The notes beneath the pieces are model-generated. The model ran no database searches. It saw only the letters and a program-made list of their open reading frames with translations, and had not been told where the DNA came from. Shown in pieces: positions 45,362-54,950 of a stretch of DNA of 64,000 nucleotides. The first letter of the stretch is position 1; each line of letters starts with the position of its first letter. Source of the DNA: Azospira sp. I13. GTDB lineage: Bacteria > Pseudomonadota > Gammaproteobacteria > Burkholderiales > Rhodocyclaceae. The position numbers and the translations under genes were made by a program. The DNA is taken from contig NZ_BFBP01000007.1 in assembly GCF_003112695.1 (NCBI RefSeq), forward strand, positions 1 through 64,000. Direction: 5' to 3'.

Positions 45362-46459
45362 ATGCACGCCACCATTCAATTCGACCGTTTCAACCAGATG
45401 GCTGATGCTGACTGCCAGGAACGCATCCGCGCTGCCCGCGCCAAGCTGGGCAAGAAGGCGGTCCTGCTCTGCCATCACTACCAGCGGGCCGATGTGTACC
45501 AGCACGCCGACCTGACCGGGGACTCCCTCAAGCTGTCCCGCCTGGCCTCCCAGACCGATGCGGAATACATCATTTTCTGCGGCGTGCACTTCATGGCCGA
45601 AGTAGCGGACATCATGTCCAAGCCCGAGCAGATCGCCATCCTGCCCGACCTGGCCGCCGGCTGTTCCATGGCCGACATGGCCAACCTGGCCAAGGTGGAG
45701 CGCTGCTGGCGCGAGTTGAACGAAGTGCTGGGGGATGCGGAAGCCCAGGTGACGCCGGTCACCTACATCAACTCCGCCGCCGACCTGAAAGCCTTCTGCG
45801 GCGAGCGGGGCGGCATCGTGTGCACCTCCTCCAACGCCGGCACCATCGCCCAGTGGGCCTTTGCCCAGCGCGAAAAAGTGCTGTTCTTCCCCGACCAACA
45901 CCTGGGCCGCTGGACCGGCCACAACCTGGGCATCCCCATGGAAGAGATGGTGGTGTGGGACCCGGACCTGGAATACGGCGGCCTCACGCCCCAGCAAATC
46001 AAGGATGCCAAAATCCTGCTGTGGAAGGGGCACTGTTCGGTACACCAGATGTTTCAGCCGACCCACATCCAGCGCTTCCGCCAGCAGTATCCGGACGGCC
46101 TGGTGATCTCCCACCCGGAGTGCTCATTCGATGTCTGCAAGGCCTCCGACTACGTGGGTTCCACCGAATACATCGTCAAGGCCATCAAGGAAGGCGCTCC
46201 CAACACCCGCTGGCTGGTGGGCACCGAACTGAACCTGGTGAACCGTCTGGCGGAAGAAGTGAAGCCGGAAGGCAAGATCGTCCAGTTCATGGCCCCCACG
46301 GTATGCATGTGCTCCACCATGCAGCGCATCGACCCCCAGCATCTGGCCTGGACCCTGGAAAACCTGGCCGAGGGCAAGGTGGTGAACCGCATCAGCGTGC
46401 CCGCCCACGAGGCCCCCATGGCCAAGCTGGCCCTGGACCGGATGCTGGCCATTTCCTGA
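45362..46459 (+). CDS. nadA: Quinolinate synthase
   Basis: The 365-residue enzyme uses a 4Fe-4S cluster to make quinolinate for NAD. Motifs include LCHHYQRADVYQHADLTGDS, CGVHFMAEVADIMSK and the cluster cysteines in GCSMADM, SHPECSFDVC and MCSTMQ. It is divergent from the CHAT gene with only 60 bp between. No nadB or nadC is nearby. Confidence 0.95.
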   Translation: MHATIQFDRFNQMADADCQERIRAARAKLGKKAVLLCHHYQRADVYQHADLTGDSLKLSRLASQTDAEYIIFCGVHFMAEVADIMSKPEQIAILPDLAAGCSMADMANLAKVERCWRELNEVLGDAEAQVTPVTYINSAADLKAFCGERGGIVCTSSNAGTIAQWAFAQREKVLFFPDQHLGRWTGHNLGIPMEEMVVWDPDLEYGGLTPQQIKDAKILLWKGHCSVHQMFQPTHIQRFRQQYPDGLVISHPECSFDVCKASDYVGSTEYIVKAIKEGAPNTRWLVGTELNLVNRLAEEVKPEGKIVQFMAPTVCMCSTMQRIDPQHLAWTLENLAEGKVVNRISVPAHEAPMAKLALDRMLAIS

Positions 46460-46469
46460 GCCTGTCATC

Positions 46470-46509
46470 GGAACAAAAAAGGGCGTCCGCGGACGCCCTT
46501 TTTTGTTCC
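46470..46509. terminator. Bidirectional terminator, 40-bp perfect palindrome
   Basis: The palindrome GGGCGTCCGCGGACGCCC at the centre extends outward through A-run and T-run to GGAAC / GTTCC with no mismatch. It lies between the converging nadA and chemoreceptor genes and can end both. Confidence 0.93.
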
Positions 46510-46548
46510 CTGCGACGAACCGGCGCGGGCCCTATGGCCTACAGCCGC

Positions 46549-48189
46549 CTACAGCCGGAACCGCGCCACCGCCTCATGCTGGCCTTCCGCCAGCCGGGTC
46601 AGGCTCATGGCCGTCTGGGCCACCTGCTGGATGGCCTGGTTGTTGTCACCGGAAACCCGGGCAATTTCATCCACCTGATCGGTGACATGGCGGCTGTTGT
46701 CGGCCTGGGATTTGAGCGCCGCCGAAATGGCCATGATCTCGTGAGTGATGGCATCGGTGCTGGTCTTGATCTCCAGCATGCTGGATGCGGCCTGCTGCAC
46801 CAGGCCCACTCCTTCCTGGGCCTTTTCCGAACCGGCCAACATGGAGGCCACGGCCTTGGTCGTACCGCTCTGCACGGCGGTGATCATGTTGGTGATTTCG
46901 TGGGTGGACTGGGCGGTGCGCTCCGCCAGCTTGCGCACCTCGTCCGCCACCACAGCGAACCCCCGGCCGGTCTCCCCCGCCCGGGCGGCCTCAATGGCTG
47001 CATTGAGGGCCAGGAGATTGGTCTGGTCGGCAATTTCCTTGATCACATTGACGATGTCGGAAATGCGCCGGGACTGGTTGCCCAGGTCCTGGATGGTGTC
47101 GGAGGTTTCGCCGACCCGCTGCGCCACTTCGGCCACTTCCCGGGCGGTGCGGCCGACCGCGGCGCTACCTTCGGCAGAGGTGGTGCCGGCCTGGAGCGCC
47201 ATGGATTCGGAACGCTGGGCGCTATCGGCCATGGCGGCAATGCTATCGGTCAGGGAAGCTACCGCCCCGGCAATCTGCTGGGCCGACAGGGACTGGTCCT
47301 GGGTGCGGGAGGACACCTGTTCGGCCGACACCGACAACTGCTGGGAGGCGGCAAAAATCTGGTCCGCGCTTTCCCCGAGGTGGCCGATCAATTCCCGCAG
47401 GCGCCCCTGCATGGTCTGTAGGGCCAGCATCAGCTCCCCCAGTTCGCCCCCCACATCAATGGTGACCGGCGAACACAAATCCCCTTCCGCTACCCGGGCC
47501 GCCACGTCCGCCGCCCGGCGGACCGCGGCAATCAGCCCGCCGCTGACCACCATGGCCAGGGCAGTACCGCCCAGCAGGGCCACCAGCAGCACCACGGCCA
47601 GGCCGATGCTGGCGCTGGAAACCGCCGCTTCGGCCCGCTGTTCCTCCGCGACATTGGCGCGGTTGGCCATGTCCACCACCCGGTCCACCGCCTGGCGATG
47701 GGTTTCGTAGGCACTGCGCAGGGCCTTCAGGTCCTCCCGCAGGGCCCCCGCATCCCCGGCCTGCAGATGGGGCAGAAAGCGGGAATCCACCAGCTGGAAA
47801 AAGGTCTCGGCCGGGCGATGGGCCTGATTGAGGAACTGCTCGCGGATATCGGCGGCCAACGGCTCTCCCTGCCAGAAGGCGTGGCGGGTGGCGTATTCCT
47901 TCTTCAGGTCACCGAGGCGCCCGATCAAGACAGGCCGGTCAGCAGCCCGTTCCGGGTCCGCCAGTTGCAGCACCACCAGATAGGACTCGATGATGTAGTT
48001 GGGCGGCGGCAGGATGTCGGCCACCAGATCCTTGCCGCGCACGATGTCGCGGTAGATCGGCCCATTGACCTCCACCTGGCCCAGGGTACGGAAGGACCAG
48101 GCACCGAAAATGAGCATGCCGGCCACCAGTACGCCGAGCATGATGGCCACCTGAGTGCGCAGCTTGAATTGGGAAAAGTTCACGGTCAT
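46549..48189 (-). CDS. Methyl-accepting chemotaxis protein
   Basis: The 546-residue receptor has TM1 (about 12-32), a periplasmic helical sensor (to about 190), TM2 (about 193-217), HAMP, and the signalling hairpin [20 protein letters not shown] then [16 protein letters not shown]. The ligand cannot be inferred. Conserved hairpin contacts CheA/CheW. Confidence 0.93.
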   Translation of the reverse strand: MTVNFSQFKLRTQVAIMLGVLVAGMLIFGAWSFRTLGQVEVNGPIYRDIVRGKDLVADILPPPNYIIESYLVVLQLADPERAADRPVLIGRLGDLKKEYATRHAFWQGEPLAADIREQFLNQAHRPAETFFQLVDSRFLPHLQAGDAGALREDLKALRSAYETHRQAVDRVVDMANRANVAEEQRAEAAVSSASIGLAVVLLVALLGGTALAMVVSGGLIAAVRRAADVAARVAEGDLCSPVTIDVGGELGELMLALQTMQGRLRELIGHLGESADQIFAASQQLSVSAEQVSSRTQDQSLSAQQIAGAVASLTDSIAAMADSAQRSESMALQAGTTSAEGSAAVGRTAREVAEVAQRVGETSDTIQDLGNQSRRISDIVNVIKEIADQTNLLALNAAIEAARAGETGRGFAVVADEVRKLAERTAQSTHEITNMITAVQSGTTKAVASMLAGSEKAQEGVGLVQQAASSMLEIKTSTDAITHEIMAISAALKSQADNSRHVTDQVDEIARVSGDNNQAIQQVAQTAMSLTRLAEGQHEAVARFRL

Positions 48190-48330
48190 CTGCCTTTACG
48201 TGAGAATTCCGCGAATGCTATCAGGGCCTTAGGAGAACCGAACCTAGGGCATTTCCCAGCTATCCAGCCGGACGCGGGCCTCGTGATACCCTTGAAGTTC
48301 AGGAATTAGTACGGACAGGCCCGGTCTGCC

Positions 48331-49086
48331 ATGCCGAATCCCACCCTCCATATCGCCACCTACAACATCCACAAGGGCTTCTCCCAGTTCAACCGCCGCA
48401 TGATGGTGCACGAGCTGCGGGACCGCCTGCGGGCCCTGGGCCCGGACCTGGTCTTCCTGCAGGAAGTGCAGGGCCTCCACCTGGGCCATGCGGAACGCCA
48501 CGAGCACTGGCCGGATGCACCCCAGCACGAATTCCTCGCTGCCGACGTCTGGCCCGACGCTGCCTACGGCCGCAACATGGTTTACGACCACGGCCACCAC
48601 GGCAACGCCATCCTCTCCCGCTTTCCCATCCTCTCCAGCCACAACCAGGATGTGACCCACCTGCGCTTCGAGCGCCGCGGCCTGCTCCACTGCCAGGTCC
48701 AGCCCCCCGGTTGGGATCGGCACCTGCACTGCGTCTGCGTCCATCTGTCGCTCATCGGCCGCAGCCGGCGGCTGCAGCTGGGCGCCCTGGCCGAGCGTCT
48801 GGAAGATCTGGTGCCGCCGGATGCTCCCCTCATCATCGCCGGTGACTTCAACGACTGGAGCAACCGGGCCGATGGCCTGCTGGCCGACCGCCTGGGCCTG
48901 ATCGAAGTTTTCCACGACAGCCGGGGCCGCCCGGTGCGCAGCTTTCCCGCCGGCCTGCCCCTGTTCCGCCTGGACCGCATCTACGCCCGGGGCTTTGCCG
49001 TACAGGCAACCCAGGTGCATTTCGGCCAGCCCTGGTCCCGCATTTCCGACCACGCCGCCCTGTCGGCTCACCTCGAGCCTGCCTGA
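48331..49086 (+). CDS. Endonuclease/exonuclease/phosphatase-family protein (YbhP-like)
   Basis: The 251-residue protein has EEP motifs: ATYNIHKGFSQFNRR, FLQEVQG, IIAGDFNDWSNR and SDHAALSAHL. It lies 3 bp before clsB, as ybhP does in other proteobacteria, so it may act on phospholipid or phosphodiester substrates. The substrate is unknown. Confidence 0.9.
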   Translation: MPNPTLHIATYNIHKGFSQFNRRMMVHELRDRLRALGPDLVFLQEVQGLHLGHAERHEHWPDAPQHEFLAADVWPDAAYGRNMVYDHGHHGNAILSRFPILSSHNQDVTHLRFERRGLLHCQVQPPGWDRHLHCVCVHLSLIGRSRRLQLGALAERLEDLVPPDAPLIIAGDFNDWSNRADGLLADRLGLIEVFHDSRGRPVRSFPAGLPLFRLDRIYARGFAVQATQVHFGQPWSRISDHAALSAHLEPA

Positions 49087-49089
49087 GGC

Positions 49090-50250
49090 ATGGGCGCCGA
49101 CTTTCTTCCCGGTAACCGCATCACCCTGCTCAACAGCGGCGCCGAGTTCTTCCCCGCGCTGCGCGCCGCCATCGACGGAGCAACGGAGAGCGTGCACCTG
49201 GAAACCTATATTTTTGAGGCGGACGACACCGGCCTGGCCATCGCCGCCACCCTCTCCCGCGCCGCCCAGCGGGGGGTTGCCGTGCGGGTGCTGGTGGATG
49301 GCTTCGGTGCCCGGGAGTTTCCCCGTACCCTGATGCCGGCCCTGGTGGCCGATGGCGTGCAGGTACTGGTCTATCGCCCGGAACTGGCGCCCTTCCGCCT
49401 GCGCCGCCACCGCCTGCGCCGCCTGCATCGCAAGATCACCGTGGTGGATGGCCGCATCGCCTTTGTCGGCGGCATCAACATCATCGACGACCGCAACACA
49501 CCCCATCAAGTACCGCCCCGCTACGATTACGCGGTGCGACTGGAAGGGCCGCTCCTGGCGCCGGTGCAGCGAGCTGTCCAGCATCTCTGGGAACTGGTGG
49601 TGTGGGCCAGCTTCCGCCGCCGCTACCGCCTGCCGGCGCCGACGCCCGCCTGTTGCCCCATCACCGGGCAGCAGACGGCGGCCTTTCTCATTCGCGACAA
49701 CCTGCGCCACCGCCGGGATATCGAAGATGCCTACCTGGAGGCCATTGCCGGCGCACGACAGGAAATCCTCATCGCCAATGCCTATTTCCTCCCCGGCCGG
49801 CGCTTCCGCGAAGCCCTCAAGGCGGCAACCGAACGAGGGGTGCAGGTGACGGTACTGTTGCAAGGGCGGGTGGAATACCGGCTGCTGCACTACGCCACCC
49901 AAGCCCTTTACGGCCCCCTGCTGGAGGCCGGCATCCGCATCGTCGAATACCACCGCAGCTTTCTCCACGCCAAGGTGGCGGTGGTGGACGGCAGCTGGGC
50001 TACCGTGGGCTCGAGCAATATCGACCCCTTTTCCCTGCTGCTGGCCCGGGAGGCCAATGTGGTGGTGAAGGATCAGGGTTTTGCCGAGCAACTGCAGGCC
50101 AGCCTGGAGCAAGCCATGCAGGAGGGCAGCCGGGAACTGCTGCCGGGTCGCTGGCGCCGCCTGCCCTGGCATTCACGTCTGATGCGACGCCTGGCCTATT
50201 CCCTGGTGCGCCTGCTGATCGGCATCGCCGGCTACGGCGCCAAGCACTGA
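49090..50250 (+). CDS. clsB: Cardiolipin synthase ClsB
   Basis: This 386-residue phospholipase-D-family enzyme has two HKD motifs (LHRKITVVDGRIAFVGG and LHAKVAVVDGSWATVGSSN). It joins phosphatidylglycerols to cardiolipin at the inner membrane. It is coupled to the YbhP-like gene. Confidence 0.93.
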   Translation: MGADFLPGNRITLLNSGAEFFPALRAAIDGATESVHLETYIFEADDTGLAIAATLSRAAQRGVAVRVLVDGFGAREFPRTLMPALVADGVQVLVYRPELAPFRLRRHRLRRLHRKITVVDGRIAFVGGINIIDDRNTPHQVPPRYDYAVRLEGPLLAPVQRAVQHLWELVVWASFRRRYRLPAPTPACCPITGQQTAAFLIRDNLRHRRDIEDAYLEAIAGARQEILIANAYFLPGRRFREALKAATERGVQVTVLLQGRVEYRLLHYATQALYGPLLEAGIRIVEYHRSFLHAKVAVVDGSWATVGSSNIDPFSLLLAREANVVVKDQGFAEQLQASLEQAMQEGSRELLPGRWRRLPWHSRLMRRLAYSLVRLLIGIAGYGAKH

Positions 50251-50260
50251 ACCCTTCCGC

Positions 50261-51199
50261 CTAGGCCGGCAAAACAATGGACCGGCGGGCCGGCACCTTG
50301 TCGAGCTGCCAGTGGGCCAGGGCCCAGGCCCAGAGTTCTACCTGGCCTGCCCGGCTGAGTTCCAGCGGCGGTTCCTGCCCGAGAAAAGCCAGGGCACGGT
50401 AGAGGGCGGGGCCGGGGTCGGCATCATCGAGGGCCGGCGCCCGGGTCTGCTTGGAGAGTTTCTCGCCGGCCTCATTGGTGGCCAGGGGCAGATGCACGTA
50501 GGCGGGCCGGGGCGCCGCCAGACAGTCTTGCAGCCAGAGCTGGCGTGGGGTCGAGTCGAGCAGGTCGGCGCCGCGCACCACGTGGGTGATGCCCTGGAAG
50601 GCATCATCCACCACCACCGCCAGCTGGTAGGCGTACTGCCCGTCAGCCCGCAGCAGCACGAAATCCCCCACATTCTGTTGCAGGTTCTGCCGACAGGGGC
50701 CGAGCAGGCCGTCCTCAAAATCCACCTCGATATCCGGCACGGCGAGGCGCCAGGCGCGCACTTGCCGCCCCGGCGGCAAGCCATGGCGGCAAATACCGGG
50801 ATAACGGGGGGCGCCGTCCACTGAACGTCCCCCCCCACCCTCGGCGATCTCTTTGCGTGAACAGCCGCAGGGATAGGCCAGCTCTGCCGCCTGCAACTGC
50901 GCCAGGGCTTCACCATAGGCCGCCAGGCGCTGGCTTTGCCACAGCACCGGGCCGTCCCAGGCAAAGCCATAGGCCTCGAGGCTGCGCAGGATGGTCGATG
51001 CCGCCCCGGGCACGGTGCGGGGCGCGTCCACATCCTCCATGCGCACCAGCCACTCACCGCCGCGGCAACGGGCTTCCAGGCAGCTGCCGAGGGCGGCCAC
51101 CAGGGAACCGAAATGCAGGGGGCCGGAGGGCGACGGGGCGAAACGGCCCCGGTAGTGCCGTGGCGCGCATGGATCAGGATTTGGCAATTCGTATGACAT
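50261..51199 (-). CDS. gluQ: Glutamyl-Q tRNA(Asp) synthetase
   Basis: The 312-residue truncated GluRS homologue has APSPSGPLHFGSLVAAL (HIGH-type) and the KLSKQT loop (KMSKS-type), plus cysteine ligands in YPCGCSRKEI and GICRHG for zinc. It adds glutamate to queuosine at position 34 of tRNA-Asp. The anticodon-binding domain is absent as in the family. Confidence 0.94.
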   Translation of the reverse strand: MSYELPNPDPCAPRHYRGRFAPSPSGPLHFGSLVAALGSCLEARCRGGEWLVRMEDVDAPRTVPGAASTILRSLEAYGFAWDGPVLWQSQRLAAYGEALAQLQAAELAYPCGCSRKEIAEGGGGRSVDGAPRYPGICRHGLPPGRQVRAWRLAVPDIEVDFEDGLLGPCRQNLQQNVGDFVLLRADGQYAYQLAVVVDDAFQGITHVVRGADLLDSTPRQLWLQDCLAAPRPAYVHLPLATNEAGEKLSKQTRAPALDDADPGPALYRALAFLGQEPPLELSRAGQVELWAWALAHWQLDKVPARRSIVLPA

Positions 51200-51286
51200 G
51201 AATCAAATAGTCGTTTGACGTACTTTTATAGCATCCCTTCCGCCTCTACGGCGGCACTCTTTATAACAATACAAGGTATTCCAATA

Positions 51287-51829
51287 ATGAAAAAAACCGC
51301 TTTATCCCTCTCCGCATCCACGCTGCTTTTACTCTCCGGATGCGCATCCATCACCGGGGAGACAACCCAATCCATGCGCGTCGAAACCCGCATGGCCGAT
51401 GGCACCGAAATCCGCGATGCCGAATGCGAACTGCAAAACGAATATGGCGCTTTCCGCGTCAAGACGCCGGGCGCCGTCACGGTGCGCCGTTCCGGCAGCG
51501 AGCTGCAAGTGACCTGCCGCAAGGAAGGCCTGGCTGACGGGCGCGCCACTGCGGTATCCCGCGCCAACGGGGGAATGTGGGGGAACATTCTCTTCGGCGG
51601 CGGCATCGGGGCCGTCATCGACCATAACAAGGGCACGGCCTACACCTATCCGCAATGGGTGCAGATGGTCTTCGGCAAGCTGCTGGCCTTTGACCGCCGC
51701 GATGATCAGGAAGGCCAGCCTTCCCTGGCCAAAGAGGTCGGCAGCACCGGGCCTGCCGATGCGGCACAAAACGCAGCGACCACGCCGCCCGCCACGGACA
51801 AGCTGGCGAAAAGCGAAGCACAGAAATGA
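51287..51829 (+). CDS. Small lipoprotein
   Basis: The 180-residue protein has a signal with lipobox LLSGC, a beta-rich middle (RDAECELQNEYGAFRVKTPG, ELQVTCRKEGLADGRA), a Gly-rich hydrophobic segment (GNILFGGGIGAVIDHNKG) and a disordered Ala/Thr tail. The start at 51287 gives the signal peptide; an upstream frame is rejected. No function is known. Confidence 0.78.
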   Translation: MKKTALSLSASTLLLLSGCASITGETTQSMRVETRMADGTEIRDAECELQNEYGAFRVKTPGAVTVRRSGSELQVTCRKEGLADGRATAVSRANGGMWGNILFGGGIGAVIDHNKGTAYTYPQWVQMVFGKLLAFDRRDDQEGQPSLAKEVGSTGPADAAQNAATTPPATDKLAKSEAQK

Positions 51830-51830
51830 C

Positions 51831-51857
51831 AAAGGGCCCGCAAGGGCCCTTTTCTTT
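51831..51857 (+). terminator. Rho-independent terminator after the lipoprotein gene
   Basis: AAAGGGCCC-GCAA-GGGCCCTTTT hairpin with U-run, 1 bp after the stop codon. Confidence 0.9.
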
Positions 51858-52215
51858 GCGGCAAGTCGATTAGACGTTGAAGCGGAAGAGTCACACGTTG
51901 AACCTAAAATCCCCATAAAAATCCAATTCTTGCGGGGCGTTGCGCAACGGATCATTCTACCGCGCACATAATATACCCCCCAAAGATACCCCCATTCTAC
52001 GACGATACCCCAAGACACTCGCAGCAACCCCTCAAACTGCGTGCCGGCCTGCCGTGAGCGCGGAAGCGTGCTGCTGGTCGGTGATCAGCCTCAGGGAGTA
52101 ATTGTACCGCCCGCGTCACAAGTAATGGGCCGACCAAGGGATCGACTCTCGCCATTACGGTTTGCAAAGTGAACCGTGATGGCATCACGTTGCAAACCAA
52201 TCGGCTTTGCCTTTG
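51858..52215. other. Junction between core and restriction island; possible attachment region
   Basis: No gene is supported. On the minus strand three GGGGTAT-type repeats lie close together at about 51971-52011 (GGGGGGTATATT, GGGGGTATCTTT, GGGGTATCG), a pattern I associate with the ends of integrase-carrying islands. TTCAACGTC and TTCAACGTG repeats at about 51872-51902 could be a core site. An inverted pair TTTGCAAA / TTGCAAAC lies at 52160-52200, close to the hsdM stop. No integrase is present. Confidence 0.35.
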
Positions 52216-53838
52216 TTAAGGCAGCGGAGGCAACCCCAACTCAGCCAGATACTGATTGTGGCGCGCCTTGGCGTCTGCAATCTTGTTCTCGGCGGCAACC
52301 AAGTCGGCATGAACCGCTGCCAGGTCGATCTCTTCCTCAGCTTGCGCGGTGCTCACATAGCGCGAGATGTTCAGGTTGAAATCGTTCTTCTCGATTTCTT
52401 CCATGCTCACCCGGCGAGAGTAACGCGGCGCTTCCTTGCGGTACTGGTAGGCGTCGATGATTTGGTCGATGTGCTCCGGCAAGAGCTGGTTCTGGCGTTT
52501 GCCCTTCTCATAATGCTCGGCAGCGTTGATGAACAGCACGTCGTCCGGCTTCTTGCACTTTTTCAGCACCAGGATGCACACCGGTATGCCAGTAGAGAAG
52601 AACAGGTTCGCCGGAAGGCCGATAACAGTGTCGATGTGCCCATCCTTGAGCAGTTTGGTACGAATGCGAGCCTCGGCACCACCACGGAACAGCACACCGT
52701 GGGGCAGGATGATCGCCATCACACCGTCTTGCTTGAGGAAGTGGAAGCCATGCAGCAGGAAGGCAAAGTCAGCAGCAGACTTCGGTGCCAGGCCGTAATT
52801 CTTGAAGCGCACGTCTTCGCCCAGCGCCTCGCTCGGCTCCCAGCGATAGCTGAACGGCGGGTTGGCCACCACCGCGTCGAACTTCGGCATCTTCGCTGGG
52901 TTGGTTTCGCGCAACATATCCCACTCGTTGAGCAGGGTATCGCCATGGAAAATCTCGAACTCCGAGTCCTTCACCCCGTGCAGCAGCATGTTCATGCGCG
53001 CCAGGTTGTAGGTGGTGATGTTCTTTTCCTGGCCGTAAATCTTGCCAATGCCGTGCGGCCCCATCAGGCGGCGCACGTTGAGCAGCAAGGAGCCCGAGCC
53101 GCAGGCAAAGTCGAAAACGCTATCCAGATGCGAGCGCTTGCCGGTGGCTGGCTCCTGGCTGTCCAGCGTGACGATGGCCGACAAGATGTCTGAAATACGC
53201 TGCGGCGTGTAGAACTCGCCGGCCTTTTTGCCCGAGCCTGCCGCAAACTGGCCGATCAGGTACTCGTAGGCATCACCCAGCGTGTCACTGTCAGTAGAGA
53301 ACTGCCCCAGCCCCTTGGCGATCTCGGCGATGATCTTGCACAGGCGGGCATTGCGCTCGATGTAGGTCTTGCCCAGCTTGTCCGACGCCAGATTGATCTC
53401 TGAGAACAGGCCCCGGAAGGTGCTGGCGAAGGACTCTTCCTCGATATACTTGAAGCCCTTCTGCAAGGTATGCAGCAGCTCGGCATCCTGCGTGCGCGCC
53501 ATCTCGGCGATGTTGCCCCACAGGTATTGGGGTTCGATCACGTAATGCACCTTGCGGCGCATCTGCTTCTCGAATTCGGGTACGTCGTCCAGATTTTCCT
53601 CGTACCACGCTTGAAGCGGCGTATTCACGCCAGTCTGCCTCAACACATCGGAAGGAAGGTCTGGATAGTCCGCCCCCAGCTCCTTCTGCGCGGCGGCCTC
53701 GTAGTTGTCCGACAGATAGCGCAGGAAGAGAAATGCCAGCATGTAGTCGCGGAAGTCGTCCGCATTCATCGCGCCACGCAGCTGGTCGGCAATGGCCCAG
53801 AGGGTCTTGCCCAGTTTTTGCTTTTCGAACTCAGTCAT
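52216..53838 (-). CDS. hsdM: Type I restriction-modification methyltransferase subunit HsdM
   Basis: The 540-residue N6-adenine methyltransferase has the AdoMet motif FDFACGSGSLLL and catalytic NPPF in AVVANPPFSYRWEP. An HsdM N-terminal helical domain precedes it (KLGKTLWAIADQLRGAMNAD). It methylates the host site and pairs with HsdS. Its ATG overlaps the PrrC-like gene by 4 bp; it is the last gene of the operon. Confidence 0.95.
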   Translation of the reverse strand: MTEFEKQKLGKTLWAIADQLRGAMNADDFRDYMLAFLFLRYLSDNYEAAAQKELGADYPDLPSDVLRQTGVNTPLQAWYEENLDDVPEFEKQMRRKVHYVIEPQYLWGNIAEMARTQDAELLHTLQKGFKYIEEESFASTFRGLFSEINLASDKLGKTYIERNARLCKIIAEIAKGLGQFSTDSDTLGDAYEYLIGQFAAGSGKKAGEFYTPQRISDILSAIVTLDSQEPATGKRSHLDSVFDFACGSGSLLLNVRRLMGPHGIGKIYGQEKNITTYNLARMNMLLHGVKDSEFEIFHGDTLLNEWDMLRETNPAKMPKFDAVVANPPFSYRWEPSEALGEDVRFKNYGLAPKSAADFAFLLHGFHFLKQDGVMAIILPHGVLFRGGAEARIRTKLLKDGHIDTVIGLPANLFFSTGIPVCILVLKKCKKPDDVLFINAAEHYEKGKRQNQLLPEHIDQIIDAYQYRKEAPRYSRRVSMEEIEKNDFNLNISRYVSTAQAEEEIDLAAVHADLVAAENKIADAKARHNQYLAELGLPPLP

Positions 53839-54950
53839 GGTGTACCTACTGTTACAGCCTCAGGGTGCAGAGGGAACAAATCGGGGTTGAAGGGGTAGCG
53901 ATTCAGGAAGTCGTTCAGAATCTTCTTAAAGTAAGCCTTGTTCTCATCGAGCATCTGCTGCGGCTCATACAGCGAGTAGTTGCCGTGACTGAGGATGTTG
54001 ATCAGACGCGCGTGCAAAATGCCGTCCGGATCATCATCGTCTTGCTTGATGCAGGCCGAGAAGTTCTTGTGGCCGTGAAAACTGGCCGTCTTCTCCAGAA
54101 TCGTGCGCAGCATGTTGAAGTGGTGCGTGAACAAACGATCTTCCTGCGCGGCCTGATAGAGTTCCGCCAAGGCCGCAACGTGGTGAAAGAAAGGCGTATC
54201 GCCCTCTTCGGGCCGTAGCAGATAGCCGCCGTTAGCCGGGTGCTTGTTGATCACATAGCGGCGCGCCTTGCCCAGCTCGTTACAGAGCACATTGAAAAAC
54301 AAGGTGTGGTGCGTGGAGAGCACTGTCTTGAGCCGATTGTCCTGCCGCTTGAGCAACTGCGCCAAGTGATTGGCGACGGCAATGGCGTTGTGTTCATCTA
54401 GCGACGAGATTGGATCGTCGATATACAGGTACTTCACCCATTGGTACGCCTCGATATCGGCGTCCATCGCCAGTTCGACCACAGCCAGAAAAAAACACCA
54501 GATGAAGATGTTTTCCTCGCCGCGTGACACCTTGATGTTGTCAACGGTCTGGCCATCCGCCAAGCGCGAAAAGCGCACCGCCCACTCTGGGCCCTCGGTG
54601 TCGATCCGGAAGTCGAAATCCGCGTAACGCCGCAGCAATGGGCGAATGCGGTTATCCATCTCCAGATCGAACAGCCCCTGAAAGAATCGCGAATCCCTGT
54701 TGAGCAGCAAGCGCCGGTCCGCATCGCCTGCCAGATCGTTATTCCAGTGGAACAGGTCTTCAGTGAATGCGTTGAAGTACAGGGTATCGCGGGCCTCGGC
54801 CTGCTTGCCCATGTCCTTGAAGGCCATGGATAACCGCGTCTTGCCCGTGCCGTTGTAGGCATAGAGCAGGATGGTCTTCTTGTTCTCCAGCTCGCTGCGC
54901 AGATGAGCGGCCAGCGCGGGCAAGTCGGCGAAGGATTGGGCGGGCTTCAT
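53835..54950 (-). CDS. prrC: PrrC-like anticodon nuclease of a type I R-M locus
   Basis: The 371-residue protein has an ABC-type ATPase half: Walker A at residues 31-38 (AYNGTGKT), signature VSRGEENIF and Walker B YLYIDDPISSLDEHNA. The C-terminal part keeps R282, E286 (RTILEK) and H322 (ILSHG), spaced like the R320/E324/H356 catalytic triad of E. coli PrrC. PrrC cuts tRNA-Lys when phage disables the linked type IC enzyme. Here it lies between hsdS and hsdM with 4-bp overlaps on both sides. The target tRNA cannot be inferred. Confidence 0.78.
   Translation of the reverse strand: MKPAQSFADLPALAAHLRSELENKKTILLYAYNGTGKTRLSMAFKDMGKQAEARDTLYFNAFTEDLFHWNNDLAGDADRRLLLNRDSRFFQGLFDLEMDNRIRPLLRRYADFDFRIDTEGPEWAVRFSRLADGQTVDNIKVSRGEENIFIWCFFLAVVELAMDADIEAYQWVKYLYIDDPISSLDEHNAIAVANHLAQLLKRQDNRLKTVLSTHHTLFFNVLCNELGKARRYVINKHPANGGYLLRPEEGDTPFFHHVAALAELYQAAQEDRLFTHHFNMLRTILEKTASFHGHKNFSACIKQDDDDPDGILHARLINILSHGNYSLYEPQQMLDENKAYFKKILNDFLNRYPFNPDLFPLHPEAVTVGTP

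Noticed and set aside
45302-46114. N-terminal extension of the CHAT frame to 1314 codons
   Set aside because: The extra part is antisense to nadA; the TTG at 45301 with GGAG and a signal peptide explains the real start.
48244-50172. 642-codon minus-strand frame opposite the YbhP-like and clsB genes
   Set aside because: Both plus-strand genes have catalytic motifs; the antisense product has none.
51858-52215. tRNA gene as integration target
   Set aside because: I could not fold any cloverleaf or find a T-loop GTTCGA in this gap.
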